Part shown: piece after piece, positions 37,238 through 49,380 of the stretch
Position numbering within the stretch: the stretch's first letter is position 1
How the letters are laid out: the number at the start of each line of letters is the position of its first letter
DNA from: Alphaproteobacteria bacterium US3C007
GTDB taxonomy: Bacteria; Pseudomonadota; Alphaproteobacteria; Rhodobacterales; Rhodobacteraceae
Direction of reading: 5' to 3'
Assembly: GCA_034423775.1 (NCBI GenBank)
Contig: CP139918.1
Coordinates: 3,286,001 to 3,350,000, forward strand
Length of the DNA: 64,000 nt
The notes under the pieces: generated by a model
Databases searched by the model: none
Told to the model about the DNA's origin: nothing
What the model saw: only the letters and a program-made list of their open reading frames with translations
Translations under genes and position numbers: made by a program

Positions 37238-38565
37238 TGCCGTATGAAATGATCGCCACGCTGATGTTTTCCACCATGATGCTGATGCTGCTTACAGGGC
37301 AGCGGGTGTTCGGCGCCATCGGGTTTGTTGCGGTGGCTGCCGCATTGCTGCTTTGGGGGGATAAAGGCGGTTTTGACATAGGCTTCTCTGCCGCGATGAA
37401 ATTGATGAAATGGTACCCATTGCTGACGCTGCCTATGTTTATTTTTATGGGTTATGTGCTGTCAGAAAGTAAAATTGCGGATGATCTTTACAGAATGTTC
37501 CACGTTTGGATGGGCGGCCTTCGCGGCGGTTTGGCGATCGGAACCATCGGATTAATGGTGCTGATTTCAGCCATGAATGGGCTCAGCGTTGCCGGTATGG
37601 CGATCGGCTCGACGATTGCGCTGCCCGAACTTTTGAAACGAGGTTATGATAAGCGCATGGTCACCGGCGTGATCCAGGCCGGCTCTAGCCTTGGTATTTT
37701 GGTGCCGCCCTCGGTGGTTCTGGTGCTCTATGCGATGATTGCACGTCAACCGGTTGGACAGCTTTGGTTGGCCGGTGTCATACCCGGATTGATGATGGCG
37801 GCTTTATTCATCCTCTATATTACTGTGCGGTGCCGTATAAACCCCGTACTTGGCCCTGTTCTGGATGCCAGCGAGCGCGATATTCCTCAGGCCGAAAAGA
37901 TGCGGCTTCTGCGGGCTGGATTGCTGCCGGTGATGATCTTTGCCGTCATGATGGTGCCCTTTGTAAATGGCTGGACATCGCTGGTGGAAAGTTCAGCTAT
38001 AGGGGCGATGGCTGCCTTCCTTGCCGCAATCCTAAAAGGCCGCATGACTAGAGAAGTATTTGAAAACTCAATTAGAAACACGCTTGGGATCACCTGCATG
38101 TTCATGTGGATTATTTTGGCGGCGCTGGCCTTTGGGGCGGTATTTGACGGGCTTGGCGCCGTTAAAGCAATCGAAAGCGTGTTCACCGAGCGTCTAAATT
38201 TAAGCCCGTTAATGATTCTAATCCTGATGCAACTCAGTTTTATATTGATGGGCACTTTTTTGGATGACACGGCGATGCTGGTGATCGTTGCACCGCTGTA
38301 TGTTCCTTTGGTGGGCGCTTTGGGCTTTGATTTGATCTGGTATGGCATTCTCTACACCATCACCACTCAGATCGCTTATATGACGCCGCCTTTTGGCTAT
38401 AACCTTTTTCTGATGCGCGCGATGGCGCCACCAGAAATTTCCTTAAAAGACATCTATGCCTCTATTACGCCCTTTGTTTTGATTATGGTCTGTGCGCTAA
38501 TATTGATCATGATTTTCCCAAGCATCGCCACCTGGCTTCCTGATTATGTTTATAACCAACCTTAA
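37237..38565 (+). CDS. TRAP transporter large permease, DctM type
   Basis: A 442-aa inner-membrane protein with about twelve helices. DctM marks include PMFIFMGYVLSESKIADDLY, SAMNGLSVAGMAIGSTIALPELLKRGYDK, and the TPPFGYNLFLMRAMAPPEISL motif near the C-terminus. It is the sodium-driven channel of the tripartite importer. It is coupled to dctQ by a one-base overlap. A short hairpin (CCACG...CGTGG, 38571-38585) follows before the binding-protein gene. Confidence 0.93.
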   Translation: MPYEMIATLMFSTMMLMLLTGQRVFGAIGFVAVAAALLLWGDKGGFDIGFSAAMKLMKWYPLLTLPMFIFMGYVLSESKIADDLYRMFHVWMGGLRGGLAIGTIGLMVLISAMNGLSVAGMAIGSTIALPELLKRGYDKRMVTGVIQAGSSLGILVPPSVVLVLYAMIARQPVGQLWLAGVIPGLMMAALFILYITVRCRINPVLGPVLDASERDIPQAEKMRLLRAGLLPVMIFAVMMVPFVNGWTSLVESSAIGAMAAFLAAILKGRMTREVFENSIRNTLGITCMFMWIILAALAFGAVFDGLGAVKAIESVFTERLNLSPLMILILMQLSFILMGTFLDDTAMLVIVAPLYVPLVGALGFDLIWYGILYTITTQIAYMTPPFGYNLFLMRAMAPPEISLKDIYASITPFVLIMVCALILIMIFPSIATWLPDYVYNQP

Positions 38566-38610
38566 CAGAACCACGTCAAACGTGGTCGCAACCCAACCAA
38601 GGAGACTGAC

Positions 38611-39642
38611 ATGACTACCAGACGTAAGTTTATTCAAGGCGCAGCGATCGCTGCACCTGCGGCCCTTGCCACTCCGGCACTGGCGCAAAGCACCATTAAA
38701 TGGCGGATGCAAACCTATGCCGGTGCGTCTCTCGCGGCGGAAGTAATCGTACCCGCGATTGATATGTTCAACAAAATTGCTGGCGACCGGATGCAAATCG
38801 AATTGTTCTTTGCCGATCAGCTGGTGCCCACGGGTGAATTGTTCCAAGCCATGCAGCGCGGCACGATTGATGCCGTTCAATCCGATGATGATTCGATGGC
38901 CTCGCCCACCGAAGTAACCGTGTTTGGGGGCTATTTCCCCTTCGGATCGCGCTATTCTCTTGATGTGCCAGTGCTGTTTAACCAATATGGCTTAAACGAA
39001 ATTTGGGATGAGGAATATTCTGCCGTTGGCGTAAAGCATATTTCTGCAGGCTCTTGGGATCCCTGCCACTTTGCCACCAAAGATCCAATCCGCAGCTTAG
39101 ATGACATGAAAGGCAAACGGATCTTTACCTTTCCAACTGCGGGGCGTTTCCTTAGCCAGTTTGGCGTTGTTCCTGTGAACTTGCCTTGGGAAGACATTGA
39201 AGTTGCAGTGCAAACCGGCGAGCTTGATGGGATCGCATGGTCTGGTATCACGGAAGATTACACCGTGGGATGGGCTGATGTAACCAATTACTTCCTAACC
39301 AATAATATTTCAGGCGCTTGGGCAGGATCCTTCTTTGCCAATATGGAGCGCTGGAATGAATTGCCCGAAGACCTGCAGACGCTGTTCCGCGTGTGTTGTG
39401 ATCAATCGCATTATTACCGCCAATGGTGGTATTGGGGCGGTGAGGCCAACCTGCGCGTCAATGGAACAAAGCTCCAGCTGACCACGATCCCAGATGAGGA
39501 ATGGGCAACGGTTGAAACGGCTGCCCAAGAGTTTTGGGAAGAAATTGCGGCGGAAAGCGAAACCAAACGTCGCGTTGTTGATATCTTTAAGAAATATAAT
39601 GCCGATATGGTTAAAGCGGGTCGTCCTTACCGCTACGGCTAA
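38611..39642 (+). CDS. TRAP transporter substrate-binding protein, DctP type
   Basis: A 343-aa periplasmic protein with a twin-arginine-like signal (TTRRKFIQGAAIAAPAALAT, cleaved after PALAQ). The mature start is STIKWRMQTYAGAS. Family features are FNKIAGDRMQIELFFADQLVP, the ligand-contacting Arg region LDDMKGKRIFTFPTAGRF, and VQTGELDGIAW. The 'TTRRKFI' type is common among TRAP binding proteins for carboxylates and related solutes; the aspartate- and tyrosine-rich pocket cannot be read further. GGAGAC ribosome site. Third TRAP component of the operon. Confidence 0.93.
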   Translation: MTTRRKFIQGAAIAAPAALATPALAQSTIKWRMQTYAGASLAAEVIVPAIDMFNKIAGDRMQIELFFADQLVPTGELFQAMQRGTIDAVQSDDDSMASPTEVTVFGGYFPFGSRYSLDVPVLFNQYGLNEIWDEEYSAVGVKHISAGSWDPCHFATKDPIRSLDDMKGKRIFTFPTAGRFLSQFGVVPVNLPWEDIEVAVQTGELDGIAWSGITEDYTVGWADVTNYFLTNNISGAWAGSFFANMERWNELPEDLQTLFRVCCDQSHYYRQWWYWGGEANLRVNGTKLQLTTIPDEEWATVETAAQEFWEEIAAESETKRRVVDIFKKYNADMVKAGRPYRYG

Positions 39643-39698
39643 TCGATCACAAAGGGGCAGCAATGCGCTGCCCCCTACCCTCAACGAAAGATATCTTT

Positions 39699-41063
39699 AT
39701 GCCCGGACAATTTACCTTTGAAGCCTTAAAAAACCAAGTCGCAGACGGCACGATAGATACCGTTCTGGCCTGTTTTGTTGATATGCAAGGGCGTTTGATG
39801 GGAAAGCGCTTCCATGCCGCCAATTTTGTGGAAACCTCTTTCGAAGAAACGCATTGTTGTAATTACCTATTGGCCACGGATCTTGAAATGGCCACCCCGG
39901 ATGGCTATGCGTCAACAAGCTGGGAAACCGGTTATGGCGATTACGTAATGAAGCCAGACCTCTCGACCATCCGCCTGCTTCCTTGGCTAGAGGGAACCGC
40001 GCTTGTGCTCTGCGATATTTTGGATCACCACACGCATGAGGAGGTAGCGCATGCCCCCCGGGCCATGCTGAAAAAGCAGATCACACGCCTAAATGCGATG
40101 GGGCTAGATGCCAAAATGGCAACCGAGCTTGAATTTTTCCTGTTCGAAAAAAGCTTTGATGACATACGCAAAGACGGCTTTCAAAACCTAGAGCCCATCA
40201 GCGGCTATAACGAAGATTATCATATTTTACAGACCACGAAGGAAGAGGGTGTTATGCGCCCAATCCGCAACCACCTTTACAAGGCCGGCTTGCCGGTTGA
40301 AAATTCGAAAGGGGAAGCAGAGGCTGGGCAAGAAGAGTTGAACATCCGCTATTCACCGGCCTTGGATTGCGCCGATTACCATTCCATCGCGAAACATGCG
40401 ATCAAAGAGATCGCCTGGCAAAATGGCCGCGCGGCAACCTTTTTACCCAAATGGCACAAGGATCGAGTTGGCTCATCCAGCCATGTTCATCAATCATTGT
40501 GGAAAGACGGGGCACCCGCGTTTTATGACGGCGAAGGCCCGCATGGCATGTCAAAATTGATGGGCCATTATATGGCCGGTTTGATCAAATACGCACCCGA
40601 TTACACCTATTTTCTTGCGCCTTACATCAACAGCTATAAACGCTTTGCCAAAGGCACTTTCGCGCCGACAAAAACCGTCTGGTCGGTTGACAATCGTACA
40701 GCCGGATTTCGGTTATGCGGCGAAGGTACAAAAGGCATCCGCGTTGAATGTCGGATCGGTGGATCAGATTTGAACCCTTATCTGGCGCAAGCTGTGATGT
40801 TGGCCGCTGGCCTTAAGGGGATCGAGGATGAATTGTCGCTGCCCCCGGCCACGACCGGTGATGTCTATGCCGCAACACAGGCCGCGGATATTCCGCAAAC
40901 CCTGCGCGCCGCAACCGAAACCTTGCGCAATTCAACATTCCTACGAGAGTGCTTGGGAGAGGCGGTTGTCGATCACTACACCCGCGCCGCCGAATGGGAG
41001 CAAGAAGAATTTGACCGCGTCGTCACCGATTGGGAAATCGCGCGCGGTTTTGAAAGGGCTTAA
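39699..41063 (+). CDS. Glutamine synthetase family gamma-glutamyl-amine ligase (PuuA/GlnT-like)
   Basis: A 454-aa type I glutamine-synthetase fold enzyme. Visible are ATELEFFLFEKS (metal Glu), NSKGEAEAGQEELNIRYSPALD, RVGSSSHVHQSLWKDG (His/Ser site), PYINSYKRFAKGTFAPT, and AGFRLCGEGTKGIRVECRIGGSDLNPYLA. The sequence departs from GlnA (no adenylylation Tyr loop near the end), as in enzymes that join glutamate to amines. With the ALDH and Fe-ADH that follow, it would start a gamma-glutamylated amine pathway. The ATG at 39699 is preferred over an upstream ATG at 39663. Confidence 0.88.
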   Translation: MPGQFTFEALKNQVADGTIDTVLACFVDMQGRLMGKRFHAANFVETSFEETHCCNYLLATDLEMATPDGYASTSWETGYGDYVMKPDLSTIRLLPWLEGTALVLCDILDHHTHEEVAHAPRAMLKKQITRLNAMGLDAKMATELEFFLFEKSFDDIRKDGFQNLEPISGYNEDYHILQTTKEEGVMRPIRNHLYKAGLPVENSKGEAEAGQEELNIRYSPALDCADYHSIAKHAIKEIAWQNGRAATFLPKWHKDRVGSSSHVHQSLWKDGAPAFYDGEGPHGMSKLMGHYMAGLIKYAPDYTYFLAPYINSYKRFAKGTFAPTKTVWSVDNRTAGFRLCGEGTKGIRVECRIGGSDLNPYLAQAVMLAAGLKGIEDELSLPPATTGDVYAATQAADIPQTLRAATETLRNSTFLRECLGEAVVDHYTRAAEWEQEEFDRVVTDWEIARGFERA

Positions 41064-41067
41064 GAAA

Positions 41068-42441
41068 ATGACCATTCAATGTATTTCACCGATTGACGGA
41101 TCGATTTATGTTTCGCGTCAAACGCTTGCCTATGCCGATGCGAAAGCCGCGGCTCATACCGCGAAAACAGCGCAAGGCGACTGGGCAAAACGTTCTTTAA
41201 GCGAGCGGATTTCGCTGGTCCAAGCAGGTGTGGCGGCCATTGGCGCGATGAATGACGAGATCGTTCCTGAACTGGCTTGGCAAATGGGGCGCCCTATCCG
41301 CTATGGCGGTGAGTTTGGAGGGTTTGACGAGCGCGCCTCCTATATGGCACAGATTGCCCAAGACGCATTGGCGGATATAGAAATCGAAAACAGTGATGCG
41401 TTTCGCCGCGTTATCAAGCGCGTACCGCATGGCGTGGTTTTGGTGGTGGCGCCGTGGAATTACCCCTACATGACCGCAATCAACACCATTGCACCCGCGC
41501 TTATTGCCGGAAATGCAGTGATCTTAAAGCACGCTTCGCAAACCCCTTTGGTGGGCGAACGTCTTGCGCAAGCCTTTCACGGTGCCGGCGTGCCAAAAGA
41601 TGTATTTCAAAACCTTTTTTTAGATCATGAGACAACATCAGCGTTAATTTCGGAGCGCGCCTTTGGATTTGTCAACTTCACCGGCTCCGTTTCAGGTGGC
41701 AAAGCGATGGAAAGCGCCGCTAGCGGCACATTTACCGGTCTTGGCTTAGAGCTTGGCGGAAAGGATCCGGGCTATGTGATGGAAGACGCTCATCTAGACG
41801 CTGCCGTAGACACGCTGATCGATGGTGCGATGTTCAATTCCGGGCAATGCTGCTGCGGCATCGAACGTATTTATGTGCAGGAAGCGTTGTTTGAGAGCTT
41901 TGTTGAAAAAGCCGTTGCCATCGTAAATGGCTATAAGCTGGGACACCCGCTTGATCCAGAAACAACGCTCGGTCCGATGGCTCAAACCCGCTTTGCCGAT
42001 CTGGTCCGCGCACAAACCAAAGAGGCCATCGCTGCAGGTGCCACGCCCCAAATCAAACCCGAAGCTTTCCCGGAAGATGATGGGGCCTATCTGATGCCTC
42101 AAATTCTTACCAATGTAAGCCATGACATGCGCATCATGCGCGAAGAAAGTTTTGGCCCCGTGGTGGGGATCATGCCTGTTAAAAACGATGCAGAGGCAAT
42201 AGCGCTTATGAATGATAGCAATTTTGGATTGACGGCCTCATTATGGACGCAAAACAGGGGCCGCGCCGAAATCATCGCCGATCAAATCGAAACGGGAACC
42301 GTTTTTTTAAACCGCGCCGATTATCTTGACCCAGCCCTGTGCTGGACCGGATGTAAAGATACTGGCCGTGGTGGCGGGTTATCCGTTATCGGATTTCACA
42401 ATTTAACACGTCCTAAATCGTATCATTTCAAGAAGGTCTAG
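41068..42441 (+). CDS. NAD(P)-dependent aldehyde dehydrogenase
   Basis: A 457-aa aldehyde dehydrogenase starting at the ATG four bases after the ligase stop; an open frame reaching back to 40828 is a shadow. Motifs are VVAPWNYPYMTAINTIAPALIAGN split at about residues 124-147, FTGSVSGGKAME, the Glu in GLELGGKDPGY, and the catalytic Cys in FNSGQCCCGIERIY (three adjacent cysteines, unusual). ESFGPVVGIMP is near the C-terminus. It oxidises the aldehyde formed by the next gene's enzyme or from the ligated amine. Confidence 0.92.
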   Translation: MTIQCISPIDGSIYVSRQTLAYADAKAAAHTAKTAQGDWAKRSLSERISLVQAGVAAIGAMNDEIVPELAWQMGRPIRYGGEFGGFDERASYMAQIAQDALADIEIENSDAFRRVIKRVPHGVVLVVAPWNYPYMTAINTIAPALIAGNAVILKHASQTPLVGERLAQAFHGAGVPKDVFQNLFLDHETTSALISERAFGFVNFTGSVSGGKAMESAASGTFTGLGLELGGKDPGYVMEDAHLDAAVDTLIDGAMFNSGQCCCGIERIYVQEALFESFVEKAVAIVNGYKLGHPLDPETTLGPMAQTRFADLVRAQTKEAIAAGATPQIKPEAFPEDDGAYLMPQILTNVSHDMRIMREESFGPVVGIMPVKNDAEAIALMNDSNFGLTASLWTQNRGRAEIIADQIETGTVFLNRADYLDPALCWTGCKDTGRGGGLSVIGFHNLTRPKSYHFKKV

Positions 42442-42445
42442 AATC

Positions 42446-43591
42446 ATGAGCATCGTTGCAAACTGGTCTTATCCAACCGCCATTCGCTTTGGTGCGGGCC
42501 GCATTTCTGAAATCGGCGAAGCCTGCGCGGCAGCCGGAATAAAAAAACCACTTTTGATCACGGATCGTGGCTTGGCCAAGATGGATATCACAACCCGGGC
42601 TTTAGACCTGCTTGAGGCCGCTGGCCTTGGCCGGGCCCTTTTTGCGGATGTGGATCCAAACCCGAATGAAAAAAATGCCGCCGCAGGCGTTGCCGCCTTT
42701 AAGGAAGGCGGACATGACGGAGTTGTGGCTTTTGGAGGAGGCTCGGGACTTGATCTGGGAAAGCTGGTCGCGTTTCTGGCGGGTCAAACGCGCCCTTTGT
42801 GGGATTTCGAAGATATCGGAGATTGGTGGACACGCGCAGATGCCGATGCAATTGCACCAATTGTGGCCGTACCAACCACGGCTGGAACAGGGTCAGAAGT
42901 GGGCCGCGCCTCGGTGATTACCAATTCCATAACCGAAGAAAAGAAAATCATTTTCCACCCAAAATTTTTGCCAAGCGTGGTAATTTGTGATCCAGAACTA
43001 ACGGTTGGAATGCCAAAGTTCATCACAGCTGGCACTGGCTTGGATGCGTTTGCGCATTGCGTTGAAGCGTTTTGTTCGCCCCATTACCATCCGATGTCGC
43101 AGGGCATGGCCCTGGAAGGCATGCGGCTTGTTAAAACCTTTTTGCCCCGCGCTTATGCGGATGGCAGCGACCTTGAAGCGCGGGCGCATATGATGTCTGC
43201 CGCGGCGATGGGGGCGACAGCCTTTCAAAAAGGTCTGGGCGCCATTCACGCCTTATCGCATCCGATCGGGGCCATGTATCACACGCATCATGGCACAACG
43301 AACGCGGTTTGTATGCCGGCTGTTTTGCAATTCAATAAAGCCGCTATTGAGGAAAAGTTATCCGCCGCGGCAAACTATCTTAACATTCAAAGCGGTTTTG
43401 ATGGATTTTGCGCATTTGTGGATGACCTTAACGCCTCGTTGCATATTCCAAAATCGCTGACCGCGCTTGGTATTGCAGATATTGATATTGATCGCGTAGT
43501 TGCGGGAGCCCTAAGTGATCCCAGCACAGGCGGAAACCCCGTGGAAATGACGCCGGAGAATACGCGTAAGCTATTACTCGCGTGCTGTTAA
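42446..43591 (+). CDS. Iron-containing alcohol dehydrogenase
   Basis: A 381-aa group III (Fe-ADH) enzyme. It has VVAFGGGSGLDLGKL (NAD-binding), VPTTAGTGSEVGRASVIT, and the metal-binding segments FITAGTGLDAFAHCVEAFCSPHYHP, GAIHALSHPIGAMYHTHHGTTNAVCMP. It oxidises primary alcohols or hydroxy acids. Placed four bases after the ALDH gene, it would supply that enzyme with an aldehyde, which suggests the operon's substrate is an amino-alcohol. It is the last gene; an intrinsic terminator follows at 43640. Confidence 0.93.
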   Translation: MSIVANWSYPTAIRFGAGRISEIGEACAAAGIKKPLLITDRGLAKMDITTRALDLLEAAGLGRALFADVDPNPNEKNAAAGVAAFKEGGHDGVVAFGGGSGLDLGKLVAFLAGQTRPLWDFEDIGDWWTRADADAIAPIVAVPTTAGTGSEVGRASVITNSITEEKKIIFHPKFLPSVVICDPELTVGMPKFITAGTGLDAFAHCVEAFCSPHYHPMSQGMALEGMRLVKTFLPRAYADGSDLEARAHMMSAAAMGATAFQKGLGAIHALSHPIGAMYHTHHGTTNAVCMPAVLQFNKAAIEEKLSAAANYLNIQSGFDGFCAFVDDLNASLHIPKSLTALGIADIDIDRVVAGALSDPSTGGNPVEMTPENTRKLLLACC

Positions 43592-43639
43592 GAACACCCA
43601 GAAGCTAACGTTCCAAATATGAGGTTTGAAATGCAGTTA

Positions 43640-43664
43640 GCTGATCACATCGGCAGTTTTTTTT
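43640..43664 (+). terminator. Rho-independent terminator of the TRAP/gamma-glutamyl operon
   Basis: A 6-bp stem (GCTGAT with ATCGGC, one G-T pair, 3-base loop) is followed by AG and eight T's, 48 bases after the Fe-ADH stop. Confidence 0.75.
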
Positions 43665-43817
43665 AACAAGCAGACTAATTTCACCCTAAAGTAAACGAGC
43701 TGGGGTGTACGTCATCCCTGCCTTAAAGTGTTACGTCTCTGATAACAACGTGCCCGGCTTGTTGGTCTGAGCACCGTCATTTGTTATGTAGAAATGAATT
43801 CAGGCTTTCATACAGGG

Positions 43818-43955
43818 TCAAGACCAGCCTGGAAGATGCAAGGCAACGCCCAGTATAAACATCAACGACACCGCACCGAACATGTCTTTGATCACATGTT
43901 CACCAGACTGTTTCAGAATTGCTTTTATTTCGCGCATTGTATCACCCCAACTCAT
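43818..43955 (-). CDS. Small membrane-anchored hypothetical protein
   Basis: About 45 aa (MSWGDTMREIKAILKQSGEH, then VIKDMFGAVSLMFILGVALHLPGWS). There is an amphipathic basic N-half and one C-terminal hydrophobic helix. I have seen small Roseobacter proteins of this form, but none has an assigned function to my knowledge. An alternative ATG (MREIK...) has a better GGGGTG ribosome site. It lies at the 3' side of recG on the same strand, 80 bp after its stop. The rest of the gap 43665-44035 shows nothing else. Confidence 0.5.
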   Translation of the reverse strand: MSWGDTMREIKAILKQSGEHVIKDMFGAVSLMFILGVALHLPGWS

Positions 43956-44035
43956 GTTTATGCTTTGTTCCCATTTTTTTGGGGGAATGTAAAGGTTTTT
44001 CGAGAACATTTGAGAACAAAGTGCGTATATCTTGG

Positions 44036-48270
<4,235 letters not shown>

Positions 48271-48330
48271 CTATTGGCTCTGTGATAGAGTGGCTTGAAA
48301 CCGCGGTCCAGAGAAGAATCTTTAATTTGT

Positions 48331-48521
48331 TTAGGCACCAACAGCCATAGCAACCGGTTCGTTTGGGCTGGGTTTGGGATCTTTCAAAACATAACCCCTG
48401 CCCCAGACGGTTTCGATATAATTTTCATTCGCGCTGGCACGCGATAATTTCTTACGCAATTTACAAATAAAAACATCTATTATCTTAAGTTCCGGCTCAT
48501 CCATACCGCCATATAGGTGAT
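48331..48521 (-). pseudogene. ctrA: 3' remnant of ctrA (recognition helix and wing), left of the element
   Basis: The reading frame ([20 protein letters not shown], then [20 protein letters not shown] and a tail ending AMAVGA) is the C-terminal half of the CtrA OmpR-type winged helix, including the recognition helix. It lacks a start in its own right: the element-side sequence gives a TGA seven codons upstream. Joined to 57566-58091 it completes a 238-aa CtrA. As it stands it should not be expressed. Confidence 0.9.
48509..48521. repeat. attL core (13 bp)
   Basis: CCATATAGGTGAT, identical to 57553-57565. In ctrA it is the codons for NHLYG and the next base on the opposite strand. It marks the left junction of the integrated element; host ctrA sequence lies to the left and element sequence to the right. 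Confidence 0.88.
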
Positions 48522-48558
48522 ATTTATTACAATTAAATCATTATATTAAGTATTAACG

Positions 48559-48577
48559 TGTGCAAAACATGCACGAT
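48559..48577. promoter_or_regulatory. TGTGCAA half-site and inverted repeat next to attL
   Basis: TGTGCAAAACATGCACGA contains GTGCA...TGCAC inverted 5-bp arms with a 5-base spacer, and the TGTGCAA word that recurs four times near attR. It lies 38 bp inside attL and just upstream of a small ORF with a strong ribosome site. Probable binding site for the integrase arm domain or an element regulator. Confidence 0.4.
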
Positions 48578-48590
48578 GAGGGGAGGCACC

Positions 48591-48668
48591 ATGCAGCTGA
48601 AAAACAAACTTTGCCAAATACAAAAAGATATCCGCGCAAAATATGCGAAAGAGAAAACGGCCACTTAA
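48591..48668 (+). CDS. Very short basic ORF with strong ribosome site
   Basis: 25 codons (MQLKNKLCQIQKDIRAKYAK, then EKTAT). GAGGGGAGG lies five bases before the ATG, far better than most sites in the element. The peptide is basic and helical. It sits between the attL-proximal inverted repeat and the three-dyad array. It could be a regulatory peptide or leader; with so few residues it may also be chance. Confidence 0.35.
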   Translation: MQLKNKLCQIQKDIRAKYAKEKTAT

Positions 48669-48702
48669 AGTTTAGCTATTTCAATGCGTTGACTGCGTTT
48701 TC

Positions 48703-48824
48703 CGTCGCGCGACGAATAGCTTTTTCAAGCAATATCAATGGATTGAGTTACTTTTACCTCGCGCGAGGTAAAACTTTGTAAGCAATATCAATCGCTTGCG
48801 TGGGTTTGCCGTCGCGCGACGGCA
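48703..48824. repeat. Three CGCGCG-centred dyads spaced about 54 bp
   Basis: Perfect palindromes of 12 bp (48703-48714), 22 bp (48752-48773) and 18 bp (48807-48824) share the central TCGCGCGA. Their centres are 54 and 53 bp apart. The arms differ between copies (CCGTCGC-type or ACCTCGC-type) yet symmetry is kept. Each dyad is preceded by a related direct repeat, CAATATCAAT...TTG.GT, less perfect in the first copy (TATTTCAATGCGTTG). The array lies between attL and the first element gene. A protein-binding or structural site is more likely than a terminator. Confidence 0.75.
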
Positions 48825-48833
48825 GTTGTAAAT

Positions 48834-49247
48834 CTACCAGCCGTCATCCCGTCTAGCTTCAGCGAAATCACAGATTTCTGTAAAAGCTCTGACGAGCTCA
48901 TGCTGATTTGCATCACAGAAAGCCTCAGCAATCTGGTGGGCGGTTAAGTCTGCCAGAGGCAACACAGCGCAATTCTGACCACGACATTGGACAACCACCC
49001 TGCCCTTGATCACCTCAAAGCTTGCGCTTAGCTGCAATGGCTTTGTTTGGGTTGGATCTGGGATGTCACTTATATAGATCGTCAGCCCTTCCCCAAACAA
49101 ACAGCCTTCCAGCCAGCATTCCATTTTGCAACCATAGTCGCGAAACGGCGATAGCTCTGCTTTGATGATTGGCAAAGCAAGTGACATCTGCATTTTCAGA
49201 AACCTGAAGCTGCGCGATCTGTCTGTGTCGATAGCTAATAAATTCAT
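48834..49247 (-). CDS. Hypothetical element protein
   Basis: 137 aa, soluble, with five cysteines scattered through the chain (YGCKMECWLEGCLFGEG and VVVQCRGQNCAVLP). The middle looks beta-rich and the end alpha-helical. No known domain. It is the last gene of the capsid-side operon, 130 bp after the capsid stop across a long hairpin. Function unknown; a structural or packaging-related helper of the capsid is possible only by position. Confidence 0.6.
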   Translation of the reverse strand: MNLLAIDTDRSRSFRFLKMQMSLALPIIKAELSPFRDYGCKMECWLEGCLFGEGLTIYISDIPDPTQTKPLQLSASFEVIKGRVVVQCRGQNCAVLPLADLTAHQIAEAFCDANQHELVRAFTEICDFAEARRDDGW

Positions 49248-49270
49248 GTGTCATAACTCCTGTTTTTATC

Positions 49271-49326
49271 GCCCCACCTCACCTCAGAGGGTAGCGAGCC
49301 AACTGAGGGCTTACCTGAGGTGGGGC
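49271..49326. promoter_or_regulatory. Long stem-loop downstream of the capsid gene
   Basis: GCCCCACCTCA and TGAGGTGGGGC form a perfect 11-bp stem enclosing about 34 bases that can also form a competing CTCAG...CTGAG stem. There is no T-run on the minus strand, so it may be an mRNA processing or stabilising structure between the capsid gene and 48834-49247 rather than a terminator. Confidence 0.5.
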
Positions 49327-49380
49327 AAGCTGCGGTAAACCATGGGCGGAAGAAGAACCCGAAAACCCGCAGCTATTCGT

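Noticed and set aside
40828..42441. Aldehyde dehydrogenase with an 80-residue extension
   Set aside because: The extension overlaps the glutamine-synthetase-like gene out of frame; the ATG at 41068 gives a normal N-terminus.
44004..44017. LexA (SOS) box near the small gene at 3' of recG
   Set aside because: GAAC-N6-GAAC has a spacer of six; the alphaproteobacterial box needs seven.
48752..48773. Protelomerase-type telomere resolution site
   Set aside because: The CGCGCG-centred palindrome recalls telRL sites, but three tandem copies and no protelomerase gene argue against it.
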